Shown piece after piece: positions 15,351-22,872 of a stretch of 35,932 nt of DNA. The translations under genes and the position numbers were made by a program. Position 1 is the first letter of the stretch, and each line of letters begins with the position of its first letter. This DNA is from Streptomyces sp. H27-H5 (lineage in GTDB: Bacteria; Actinomycetota; Actinomycetes; Streptomycetales; Streptomycetaceae): the NCBI RefSeq assembly GCF_026627505.1, contig NZ_JAPNLK010000082.1, forward strand, positions 1 through 35,932, read 5' to 3'. The notes beneath the pieces are model-generated. The model did not search any database and was not told the origin of the DNA. It saw only the letters and a program-made list of their open reading frames with translations.

Positions 15351-18300
15351 CGATCGACCCGCGTCTTCTGCGGTACGCCCGCTCCACCCGTCTCTTCCTG
15401 GGCGCGGTGGTGGCCCTCGGGCTGGCCGGGGCGGGGCTGGTCGTCGGTCAGGCGATGCTCATCGCCGAGATCGTGGTCGGTGCCTTCGAGAAGGGACTTG
15501 ACGGTGAGGCGCTCCGGACGCCACTGCTGCTGCTCGCGGCGGTGGCGCTGGGGCGCGGGCTGATCGCCTGGCTCACGGAGCTGGCCGCACACCGGGCCAG
15601 TGCGGCGGTCAAGTCCGAACTGCGGGGGCGACTGCTGGACCGGGCGGCCGACCTGGGGCCCGGATGGCTGAGCGGGCAGCGCACGGGATCGCTGGTGGCG
15701 CTGGCCACCCGGGGCGTGGACGCCCTCGACGACTACTTCTCCCGCTACCTGCCCCAACTGGGGCTCGCGATCGTCGTGCCGGTGGCGGTGCTCGCGCGGA
15801 TCGTCACCGAGGACTGGGTGTCGGCGGCCATCATCGTCGTCACCCTGCCTCTGATCCCGCTGTTCATGATCCTCATCGGCATGGCCACCCAGTCCCGGAT
15901 GGACCGCCAGTGGCGGCTGCTCTCGCGGCTGTCGGGGCATTTCCTGGACGTGGTGGAGGGGCTTGCGACCCTGAAGGTCTTCGGTCGGGCCAAGGCCCAG
16001 GCCGAGTCGATCCGCAAGATCACCGACGACTACCGCCAGGCCACGATGCGGACGTTGCGCATCGCCTTCCTCTCCTCCTTCGCCCTGGAACTCCTCGCCA
16101 CGCTGTCGGTGGCCCTGGTGGCCGTGACCATCGGCATGCGGCTCGTGCACGGGGACCTCGACCTGTACACCGGACTCGTCATCCTGATCCTGGCTCCGGA
16201 GGCCTATCTGCCGCTGCGCCAGGTGGGGGCGCAGTACCACGCGGCGGCCGAGGGGCTGGCGGCGGCCGAGGAGATCTTCGAGGTCCTGGAGACCCCGGTC
16301 GCGCGGGGCGGCGGTTCGGTCGTCCCGTCGGCCGGCGCCCCGCTTCGCATCGCGCTGGACGGTGTGGCCGTACGGTACGAGGGCCGGGGCGAGGACTCGC
16401 CCGGACCGGTGTCGCTGGTCGTCGAACCGGGCGAGTGCGTGGCCCTCACCGGGCCGAGCGGCGCGGGCAAGTCCACGCTGTTGCAGGTACTGCTGGGATT
16501 CGTGGAGCCGACCGCCGGGCGGGTGTCCGTCGCGGGCGTGGACCTGGCCGATCTGGCGCCCGAGCAGTGGCGGGAGCGGATCGCGTGGGTGCCGCAGCGG
16601 CCGCACCTGTTCGCGGGGACGATCGCGGAGAACGTGCGACTGGCCCGGCCGGACGCGTCCGACGACGCCGTCGCCGAAGCCCTCGCGGACGCCGGGGCAC
16701 GGGAGTTCGTGAGCGCGCTGCCCCGTGGCGCGGACACGGTACTGGGCGAGGGCGGGGTGGGGCTGTCCGCCGGCCAGCGCCAGCGCCTGGCACTGGCCCG
16801 GGCCTTCTTGGCGGATCGCCCCGTACTGCTGCTGGACGAGCCGACCGCGGCGTTGGACGGGGAGACCGAGGCCGCCGTCGTCGAGGCCGTACGGAGGCTC
16901 GCGGTCGGGCGGACCGTCCTGCTGGTGGTGCACCGGCCGGCGCTGCTGGCCGTCGCGGACCGTGTCGTGGCCGTGGGGGCGGGTCCGGCGAGCGCCTTCC
17001 CCGCGGCGGGCCCGGCCGCGCCCACGCGCGCGGGGATCCCGCAGGGAACGGGACGGGTTCGGGACACGGAGACCGGGCCCGCCGATCCCGGGGAGTGGAT
17101 CCTCGGCGCCGCTTCCGAGGGCGCCGCGAAGGAAGCGGGCACCGACGCGGGGGGCCGCGATCCGCTCCGGCGGGTGCGCGAGGTGGCCGCGGCCTGGCAG
17201 GGACGGTTCCGGCTCGGGCTGCTGCTCGGCGCGCTGGCCGTCGGGTGCGGCGTCGGCCTGATGGCCGTCTCCGGATGGCTGATCTCGCGGGCCTCGGAGC
17301 AACCGCCGGTCCTCTATTTGATGATGGCGGTCACGGCCACCCGTGCCTTCGGCATCGGGCGGGCCGTCTTCCGCTACGCCGAGCGGCTCGTGTCGCACGA
17401 CGCCGTCCTGCGGATGCTCGCCGATCTGCGGGTCTCGGTGTTCCGGCGACTGGAGCGGATCGCCCCGGCCGGACTGCGCGAACAGCGGCGCGGGGATCTC
17501 TTGTCCCGCCTTGTGGCCGACGCGGACGCCCTCCAGGACTACTGGTTGCGCTGGCTCCTCCCCGTCGGCACGGCCGTGCTCGTCGGCACCGGCTCGGTGG
17601 CCTTCACCGCCTGGCTGCTGCCCGAAGCCGGGGCCGCGCTCGCCGTCGGCCTGCTCGCGGCCGGTGTCGGTGTGCCCCTGGTCAGCGGCGCCGCCGCACG
17701 CCGTGCCGAACGCCGGCTGGCGCCCGCCCGGGGCCGGCTCGCCACCCGGGTGGCGGATCTGCTGACCGGTACCGCCGAGCTGACCGTCGCCGGCGCGCTG
17801 GAGGGGCGGAAGGCCGCCGTGCGCGCGAGCGACCGGGGGCTGACCGACATCGCCTCCCGGGGCGCCGCCGCGACCGGGCTCGGCAGCGGGCTGTCCGCCC
17901 TGGTGTGTGGCCTGACCGTGGTGGTCGCCGCCCTCTTCGGTGCGAATGCCGTGGTCGACGGCCGGCTGTCCGGGGTGACGATGGCGGTGGTCGTGCTGAC
18001 CCCGTTGGCCGCCTTCGAGGCCGTCACCGGACTTCCGCTCGCGGTGCAGTACCGCCAGCGGGTGCGCCGCAGTGCCGAGCGGGTCTACGAGGTCATCGAC
18101 GCGCCGGCTCCGGTCGCCGAACCGGAGCGGCCGCACGCGATGCCCACCTCGCCCTTCCCTCTGCGGGTGGCGGGGCTCACCGCCCGGCACCCCGGCCAGG
18201 AGCGGGACGCCTTGGAGGGGCTCGACCTGACGCTGGAGGCCGGCCGACGGGTCGCGGTCGTCGGGCCGTCGGGCTCGGGCAAGACCACGCTGGCACAGAT

Positions 18301-18934
18301 CCTGCTGCGCTTCCTGGACCAGCGTCAGGGCTCGTACACCGTGGGCGGGGTCGACACGCGCTCGCTCGACGGCGACGACGTGAGGCGGATCGTGGGCCTG
18401 TGTGCCCAGGACGCGCACATCTTCGACAGCTCGGTACGGGAGAACCTGCGCCTGGCCCGCACCGACGCGACCGAGGCGCAGCTGAGGCAGGCGCTCGCCG
18501 CGGCCCGGCTGCTGGAGTGGGCCGACGGGCTTCCCGACGGCCTGGACACCCTCGTCGGTGAGCACGGGGAGCGGATCTCCGGCGGTCAGCGCCAACGGCT
18601 GGCCCTGGCGCGGGCGCTGCTCGCGGACTTCCCCGTCCTGGTCCTGGACGAGCCGGCCGAGCACCTCGACCTGGCGACGGCGGACGCGCTGACCGCGGAC
18701 CTGTTGGCGGCCACCGAGGGCCGGACCACGGTGCTGATCACACACCGGCTGGCCGGCCTGGAAGCGGTGGACGAGGTGCTCGTCCTGGATCGGGGCGCCG
18801 TCGTACAGCGTGGCGGGTACGAGGAGCTGGCCGTCGTCGAGGGCCCACTGCGGCGGCTTCTGGAGCGGGAACGGGAGGCGGACGGACTGCCGGCCGGGAA
18901 CCGCAGGCCGACTTTCCCCAATAAAGGGGACTAA
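15344..18934 (+). CDS. cydCD: CydDC-type ABC exporter, fused CydD and CydC
   Basis: About 1,196 residues: two complete ABC half-transporters in one chain, against two separate proteins in E. coli. The exporter moves thiol reductants to the outside and is needed to assemble cytochrome bd. The first half has Walker A GPSGAGKST (near residue 370), LSAGQRQRLALARA and LLLDEPTAALD. The second has GPSGSGKTT (near 974), ISGGQRQRLALARA and LVLDEPAEHLD. Each half has six membrane helices. Start choice: GAGGGG at 15329-15334 abuts an ATG at 15335 (MFHV) but is ideally spaced for the GTG at 15344, which I prefer. Both lie on a parS site. Confidence 0.95.
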   Translation: MKPIDPRLLRYARSTRLFLGAVVALGLAGAGLVVGQAMLIAEIVVGAFEKGLDGEALRTPLLLLAAVALGRGLIAWLTELAAHRASAAVKSELRGRLLDRAADLGPGWLSGQRTGSLVALATRGVDALDDYFSRYLPQLGLAIVVPVAVLARIVTEDWVSAAIIVVTLPLIPLFMILIGMATQSRMDRQWRLLSRLSGHFLDVVEGLATLKVFGRAKAQAESIRKITDDYRQATMRTLRIAFLSSFALELLATLSVALVAVTIGMRLVHGDLDLYTGLVILILAPEAYLPLRQVGAQYHAAAEGLAAAEEIFEVLETPVARGGGSVVPSAGAPLRIALDGVAVRYEGRGEDSPGPVSLVVEPGECVALTGPSGAGKSTLLQVLLGFVEPTAGRVSVAGVDLADLAPEQWRERIAWVPQRPHLFAGTIAENVRLARPDASDDAVAEALADAGAREFVSALPRGADTVLGEGGVGLSAGQRQRLALARAFLADRPVLLLDEPTAALDGETEAAVVEAVRRLAVGRTVLLVVHRPALLAVADRVVAVGAGPASAFPAAGPAAPTRAGIPQGTGRVRDTETGPADPGEWILGAASEGAAKEAGTDAGGRDPLRRVREVAAAWQGRFRLGLLLGALAVGCGVGLMAVSGWLISRASEQPPVLYLMMAVTATRAFGIGRAVFRYAERLVSHDAVLRMLADLRVSVFRRLERIAPAGLREQRRGDLLSRLVADADALQDYWLRWLLPVGTAVLVGTGSVAFTAWLLPEAGAALAVGLLAAGVGVPLVSGAAARRAERRLAPARGRLATRVADLLTGTAELTVAGALEGRKAAVRASDRGLTDIASRGAAATGLGSGLSALVCGLTVVVAALFGANAVVDGRLSGVTMAVVVLTPLAAFEAVTGLPLAVQYRQRVRRSAERVYEVIDAPAPVAEPERPHAMPTSPFPLRVAGLTARHPGQERDALEGLDLTLEAGRRVAVVGPSGSGKTTLAQILLRFLDQRQGSYTVGGVDTRSLDGDDVRRIVGLCAQDAHIFDSSVRENLRLARTDATEAQLRQALAAARLLEWADGLPDGLDTLVGEHGERISGGQRQRLALARALLADFPVLVLDEPAEHLDLATADALTADLLAATEGRTTVLITHRLAGLEAVDEVLVLDRGAVVQRGGYEELAVVEGPLRRLLEREREADGLPAGNRRPTFPNKGD

Positions 18935-18935
18935 C

Positions 18936-18949
18936 TAGGCTCAAGGGCA
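18936..18949 (+). promoter_or_regulatory. Leaderless -10 element of the histidine kinase
   Basis: TAGGCT (18936-18941) is followed by exactly seven bases and then the ATG, so transcription would start on the start codon. No proper Shine-Dalgarno spacing exists. The same TAGGCT-N7-ATG layout recurs at 21814. No clear -35 is seen. Confidence 0.45.
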
Positions 18950-20685
18950 TGTCAGTGCAGGAGTCTCAGGAACCACCGGAACCATCACGGGGAACACCGG
19001 ACCCGCTGGAGGCCGCCACCCAGGCCACCAGGAGTCTGCAGGGCCTCTCCACCGAGCTCACCGCCCGGGTGCCGCAACTGCTGGAGGCCATGCGCTCGGT
19101 CGGTACGGGCCTTGAACTGCACTCCACCCTCGACCGCATCTGCGAGACGGCCGCCGAGCTGGCGGACGCCCGGTATGCGGCGATCGGCGTCGTCGACACC
19201 GAGGGCCGCGGGCTCTCGGACTTCGTCACCTTCGGCATCAGCGCCGAGACGGCACGGAGGATCGGCCATCGTCCCGACGGGAAGCGGGGCCTGCTCGGCG
19301 CGCTCATCTCCCACCCGGACACCGTGCAGCTCGCCGATCTCACGAAGGATCCCCGGTCGTCGGGCTTCCCGGCCCATCACCCGCCCATGAAGACCTTCCT
19401 CGGCGTCCCGATCCGGGTGCAGGGGGAGATCTTCGGCAATCTGTACCTCGCCGAGAAGAACGGCGGCGGCGAGTTCAACGACTACGACGTGCACATGGTC
19501 CGCGTGCTGGCCACCGAGGCGGGCATCGCCATCGGCAACGCCCGGCTGTACGAGGCCGCCACCCAGCGCGAGCGGTGGATCGACGGCTCGGTGGCCGTCA
19601 CCACGGCCCTGTTGTCCGGCGGGGACGCGGACGACGCCCTTGCCGTCGTGGCCGAGCAGGCCCGCCGGTTGGCCGACTCCTCGGCCGGGATCGTGCTGCT
19701 GCCGGCCGAGGACGGTGGGATGGAGATCGTCGCCGTGTCCGCCGAGAACCCGGCGACCTCGCTCGGTGTCGTCATCCCCGCCGAGAGCCCGGTCGTGGAC
19801 AAGCTGCTGCGGGGCGAGCCCGTCTTCGTGGACGACGCCGCCTCCGACCCCCGCATGATCAGCAAGCTGACCAGCCAGTACGGGCCCTGCATGATGCTGC
19901 CGCTGCACAGCGGCGGACGGGTGCTCGGGGCCCTGGTCACCCCGCGGGCGCGCGGCAAGCGGCCCTTCACCGAGTCCGAGCGGACCCTGGCGACCCAGTT
20001 CGCCTCCCAGGCCGCCCTCGCGTTGATGATGGCCGAGGCCCAGCGCGACCGGGAGCGGCTCGCGGTGTTCGAGGACCGCGACCGCATCGCCCGTGATCTG
20101 CACGACCTGGTGATCCAGCGGCTGTTCGCCACCGGAATGATGTTGGAGGGCGCGCAGCGCCGGTCCGTCGTCCCGGAGGTCAGCGACGGCGTCGGCAAGG
20201 CCGTGGACGAGCTGGACGTCACGATTCAGGAGATCCGTACCGCGATCTTCGCCCTCCAGCAGGGCCCGGCGGAAGCCCCTTCGGGATTGCGCACCCGGGT
20301 ACTGCGAGAGATCAACATGGCCGCCGTCCCCCTCGGCTTCAAGCCGGCCCACCGCTTCCTCGGCCCGATCGACGCGGTCGTGGGGGAACTGGTCGGCAAG
20401 AACCTGATCGCGGCGCTCCGCGAGGCGCTGTCGAACGCGTTCCGGCACTCCGAGGCGTCCCGGATCGAAGTGGTCCTGGACTCCACCATCCACCTGACCG
20501 ACGGCCGACCCGGAGTCCGGTTGGAGGTGGCGGACGACGGGGTGGGCATCGCCGAGGGCGGCCGCCGCAGCGGGCTGCGGAACCTCCGCCGCCGGGCCGA
20601 GTCGCTGGGCGGGTCGAGCTCGTACGGCCCGGGAATCGGCGAGGACGGCAGCGGGACCACCCTGGTCTGGGAGGCCCCGCTCTGA
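18949..20685 (+). CDS. GAF-GAF sensor histidine kinase, DevS/DosT-like
   Basis: A 578-residue cytoplasmic kinase with two GAF domains (about 45-200 and 215-360), a HisKA_3 dimerisation domain with phospho-acceptor H385 (RIARDLHDLVIQRLF) and a C-terminal ATPase (N box ALREALSNAFRHSEAS; DDGVGIAEGGRRSGLRNL). It follows mycobacterial DevS/DosT closely. SGFPAHHPPMKTFLGVP puts H144 at the position of the DevS haem ligand H149, so a haem-based O2, NO or CO sensor is plausible. It begins 14 bases after cydCD. No response regulator lies alongside, so its partner is elsewhere. Confidence 0.9.
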   Translation: MSVQESQEPPEPSRGTPDPLEAATQATRSLQGLSTELTARVPQLLEAMRSVGTGLELHSTLDRICETAAELADARYAAIGVVDTEGRGLSDFVTFGISAETARRIGHRPDGKRGLLGALISHPDTVQLADLTKDPRSSGFPAHHPPMKTFLGVPIRVQGEIFGNLYLAEKNGGGEFNDYDVHMVRVLATEAGIAIGNARLYEAATQRERWIDGSVAVTTALLSGGDADDALAVVAEQARRLADSSAGIVLLPAEDGGMEIVAVSAENPATSLGVVIPAESPVVDKLLRGEPVFVDDAASDPRMISKLTSQYGPCMMLPLHSGGRVLGALVTPRARGKRPFTESERTLATQFASQAALALMMAEAQRDRERLAVFEDRDRIARDLHDLVIQRLFATGMMLEGAQRRSVVPEVSDGVGKAVDELDVTIQEIRTAIFALQQGPAEAPSGLRTRVLREINMAAVPLGFKPAHRFLGPIDAVVGELVGKNLIAALREALSNAFRHSEASRIEVVLDSTIHLTDGRPGVRLEVADDGVGIAEGGRRSGLRNLRRRAESLGGSSSYGPGIGEDGSGTTLVWEAPL

Positions 20686-20714
20686 GTGCCCGGGCGCCGG
20701 CCCCGCCGCCCCGA

Positions 20715-20766
20715 GGCAGCCCGGGGCCGACTGCTCCGAGCCCGGCCGCTCCCGGGCCCGGCTGCC
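20715..20766. terminator. Bidirectional terminator between kinase and HAD genes
   Basis: GGCAGCC (20715-20721) pairs exactly with GGCTGCC (20760-20766), with further CCGGG/CCCGG pairing inside. It lies in the 94-base gap between convergent genes. Confidence 0.55.
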
Positions 20767-20779
20767 TTCGCTTGTCTTC

Positions 20780-21655
20780 CTACGCGCCGCGTTCGGTCAG
20801 GATGCGCTCGATGACGAGGGCGACCCCGTCCTCGTTGTTGGCGACCGTACGGCCGGACGCGGCCGCGATCACGTCCGGATGGGCGTTGCCCATGGCGTAC
20901 GAGGTACCTGCCCAGCTGAGCATTTCCACGTCGTTCGGCATGTCACCGAAGGCGACCACCTCGGCGGGGGAGATCCCGCGCTCGGCACAACACAGCGCCA
21001 GGGTACTGGCCTTGGAGACGCCGAGCCCGCTGATCTCCAGCAGGGCGGTCGGGCTGGAGCGGGTGATCGACGCGTACACACCGGCGACGGAACGGGCCAG
21101 GAACAGGAACTCGTCAGGTGCCAGTTCCGCATGGTGCGCGAGCAGCTTCAGCACGGGTGTGGCGCTGTCGTCCAACTCCTCGTGCAGCAGCTTCTCGGCG
21201 GTGGCCACCGTGGCACCCGGGTCCTGGAAGAACGGCGGGTACGCCGGCTCGTAATTGATCCCGGTGGTGCGTTCCACGGCGAAGGTCGTACCGGGAGCGG
21301 CGGCCCGCAGGGCGTCCACGACCGTGAGCGCGGTGGCCCGAGGGAGTCCCCGGACCTGTACGAACTCGCGGCCGGCGTGCAGGTCGACCACGGCCGCGCC
21401 GTTCGCGCAGATCGCCAGCCCGTGGCCGTGGACATGGTCACTGACCACGTCCATCCAGCGGGCCGGGCGTCCGGTCACGAAGAAGACCTCGATGCCGGCC
21501 TCCTCGGCGGAGGCGAGGGCGGCGACGGTGCGGGGCGAGACGGTCTTGTCGTCGCGCAGCAGGGTGCCGTCGAGGTCGGTGGCGATGAGCCGGGGAGCGG
21601 GGGTTGGCCCGTCCGGGCGCTGGGGAGCCGAGGTCACGGTTCCATCTTCGCCCAT
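20780..21655 (-). CDS. Cof-type HAD-superfamily phosphatase
   Basis: About 291 residues of the HAD-IIB (Cof) family. Motif I is ATDLDGTLL (catalytic D27 and D29), motif II VTGRP, motif III the lysine in GVSKASTL, and motif IV GDMPNDVEM. Such enzymes dephosphorylate sugar phosphates, nucleotides or cofactors such as FMN; the substrate is unknown. Start codons at 21655 (ATG) and 21637 (GTG) are both possible, and neither has a strong ribosome site. It is convergent with the histidine kinase and divergent from the F420-type oxidoreductase, with parS sites in between. Confidence 0.9.
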   Translation of the reverse strand: MGEDGTVTSAPQRPDGPTPAPRLIATDLDGTLLRDDKTVSPRTVAALASAEEAGIEVFFVTGRPARWMDVVSDHVHGHGLAICANGAAVVDLHAGREFVQVRGLPRATALTVVDALRAAAPGTTFAVERTTGINYEPAYPPFFQDPGATVATAEKLLHEELDDSATPVLKLLAHHAELAPDEFLFLARSVAGVYASITRSSPTALLEISGLGVSKASTLALCCAERGISPAEVVAFGDMPNDVEMLSWAGTSYAMGNAHPDVIAAASGRTVANNEDGVALVIERILTERGA

Positions 21656-21741
21656 GTGCCCATGGCACTGGACCAAGATCGGCCGGCCTGCCGTGTGGGA
21701 TTCCTGCTGCTTCGCGGTGCCGCCGCGGGTCCCGGGCGATG

Positions 21742-21755
21742 TTTCACGTGAAACC
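21742..21755. other. parS: parS site 4, exact
   Basis: An exact GTTTCACGTGAAAC in the gap between the divergent HAD and F420-type oxidoreductase genes. It is paired with parS site 5, starting 43 bases further on (about four helical turns). Confidence 0.95.
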
Positions 21756-21784
21756 GAGACCGGGCGCAGGCGGCGGCCGCGAAT

Positions 21785-21798
21785 GTTTCACGTGAAAC
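21785..21798. other. parS: parS site 5, exact, at a promoter
   Basis: An exact GTTTCACGTGAAAC ending 15 bases before the TAGGCT -10 element of the next gene, so it covers the place where the -35 region must lie. Confidence 0.95.
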
Positions 21799-21813
21799 AC
21801 GCGGGCACCGCCT

Positions 21814-21827
21814 TAGGCTCGCCTGTA
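21814..21827 (+). promoter_or_regulatory. Leaderless -10 element of the F420-type oxidoreductase
   Basis: TAGGCT (21814-21819) is followed by seven bases and then the ATG at 21827, with no Shine-Dalgarno. The -35 region overlaps parS site 5. Confidence 0.5.
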
Positions 21828-22729
21828 TGAGTCTGCGTCTGAGCACTGTGATTCTCCCCGTCCGACCGTGGCACGAAGGAGGCCGCGACCAGTGGTCGAG
21901 GGCCGAGGAGCTCGGGTTCCACACCGCCTACACCTACGACCACCTCACCTGGCGGACCTTCCGTGACGGCCCCTGGTACGGCGCGATCCCCACCCTGACC
22001 GCGGCGGCCTGTGCCACCGAGCGGATCCGGTTGGGCACGCTCGTCACCTCGCCGAACTTCCGACACCCGGTGACCCTGGCCAAGGACCTCATGTCCCTGG
22101 ACGACATCTCCGGCGGGCGCGTCACCCTCGGCATCGGGGCGGGCGGCAACGGCTTCGACGCGACCGCGCTGGGCCAGGAACCGTGGACCCCGCGCGAGAG
22201 GGCCGACCGCTTCGCCGAGTTCGTGCCGCTCCTGGACCGGCTGCTGACGGAGGGCGCGGTGACCGAGGAGGGTGCCTTCTACTCCGCCGTGGAGGCCCGC
22301 AACATCCCCGGATGCGTTCAGCGGCCGAGGCTGCCGTTCGCGGTCGCGGCGACCGGACCCCGCGGCATGAAGGTCGTGGCGCGACACGGCCAGGCCTGGG
22401 TGACGGCGGGCGATCCGAAGGTCTTCGAGGGGACTCCGGAGCAGTCGCTGGAGGCCCTGCGGGGGCAGCTCGGCAAGCTGGAGAAGGCCTGCGTGGAGAT
22501 CGAGCGCGACTTCGGGGCGATGGAGAAGGTCCTGCTGACGGGCTTCACCCCGGAGCGCGGCACGCTGCTGGAGTCCGTGGACGCGTTCGTCGACTTCGCC
22601 GGCCGCCATCAGGAGCTCGGCTTCACGGAACTGGTCGTCCACGCACCGATTCCGAACTCCGACTTCGCCGCCGACGAGGCCGTGTTCGAGCGCATCGCCA
22701 CCGAGGCCCTGACCCAGCTCGAAAGCTGA
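21827..22729 (+). CDS. LLM-class F420-dependent oxidoreductase
   Basis: A 300-residue luciferase-like monooxygenase-fold protein. It shows AEELGFHTAYTYDHLTWR near the N-terminus, the family block TERIRLGTLVTSPNFRHPVTLAKDLMSLDDISGGRVTLGIGAGG (read in pieces from about residue 65 to 108), and LPFAVAATGPRGMKVVARHGQAW. These enzymes use reduced F420 or FMN; which one, and the substrate, are open. The ATG start follows a leaderless promoter. The gene ends in a very strong terminator at 22756-22799. Confidence 0.9.
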   Translation: MSLRLSTVILPVRPWHEGGRDQWSRAEELGFHTAYTYDHLTWRTFRDGPWYGAIPTLTAAACATERIRLGTLVTSPNFRHPVTLAKDLMSLDDISGGRVTLGIGAGGNGFDATALGQEPWTPRERADRFAEFVPLLDRLLTEGAVTEEGAFYSAVEARNIPGCVQRPRLPFAVAATGPRGMKVVARHGQAWVTAGDPKVFEGTPEQSLEALRGQLGKLEKACVEIERDFGAMEKVLLTGFTPERGTLLESVDAFVDFAGRHQELGFTELVVHAPIPNSDFAADEAVFERIATEALTQLES

Positions 22730-22755
22730 GGCCCCGGCCGGCGCCGGACGCGGGA

Positions 22756-22799
22756 GCGGTCCCCGCCCCGCCGCGATGAAGCGGTGGGGCGGGGACCGC
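22756..22799. terminator. Strong terminator with a 19-bp stem
   Basis: Bases 22756-22774 pair with 22781-22799 at 18 of 19 positions around the 6-base loop GATGAA. It lies between the convergent F420-type oxidoreductase and TPR genes and could stop both transcripts. Confidence 0.85.
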
Positions 22800-22830
22800 G
22801 GGACCGCAATCCCCGCAGACGTTCAGGGCG

Positions 22831-22872
22831 TCGGACCTCGAACCGTCAGGCCCTCGAACCCTTCAGGCCCTC
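22831..22872. repeat. Imperfect tandem repeat at the end of the TPR gene
   Basis: About two and a half copies of a unit like TCAGGCCCTCGAACC, at 22831-22845 (degenerate), 22846-22862 and 22863-22872. The last copy includes the stop codon of the TPR gene. Confidence 0.6.

Noticed and set aside
15215..18745. Very long open frames opposite to and within cydCD (1,176 and 965 residues)
   Set aside because: They are Arg/Gly/Pro-rich shadows caused by high GC; the cydCD frame has all ABC transporter motifs in order.
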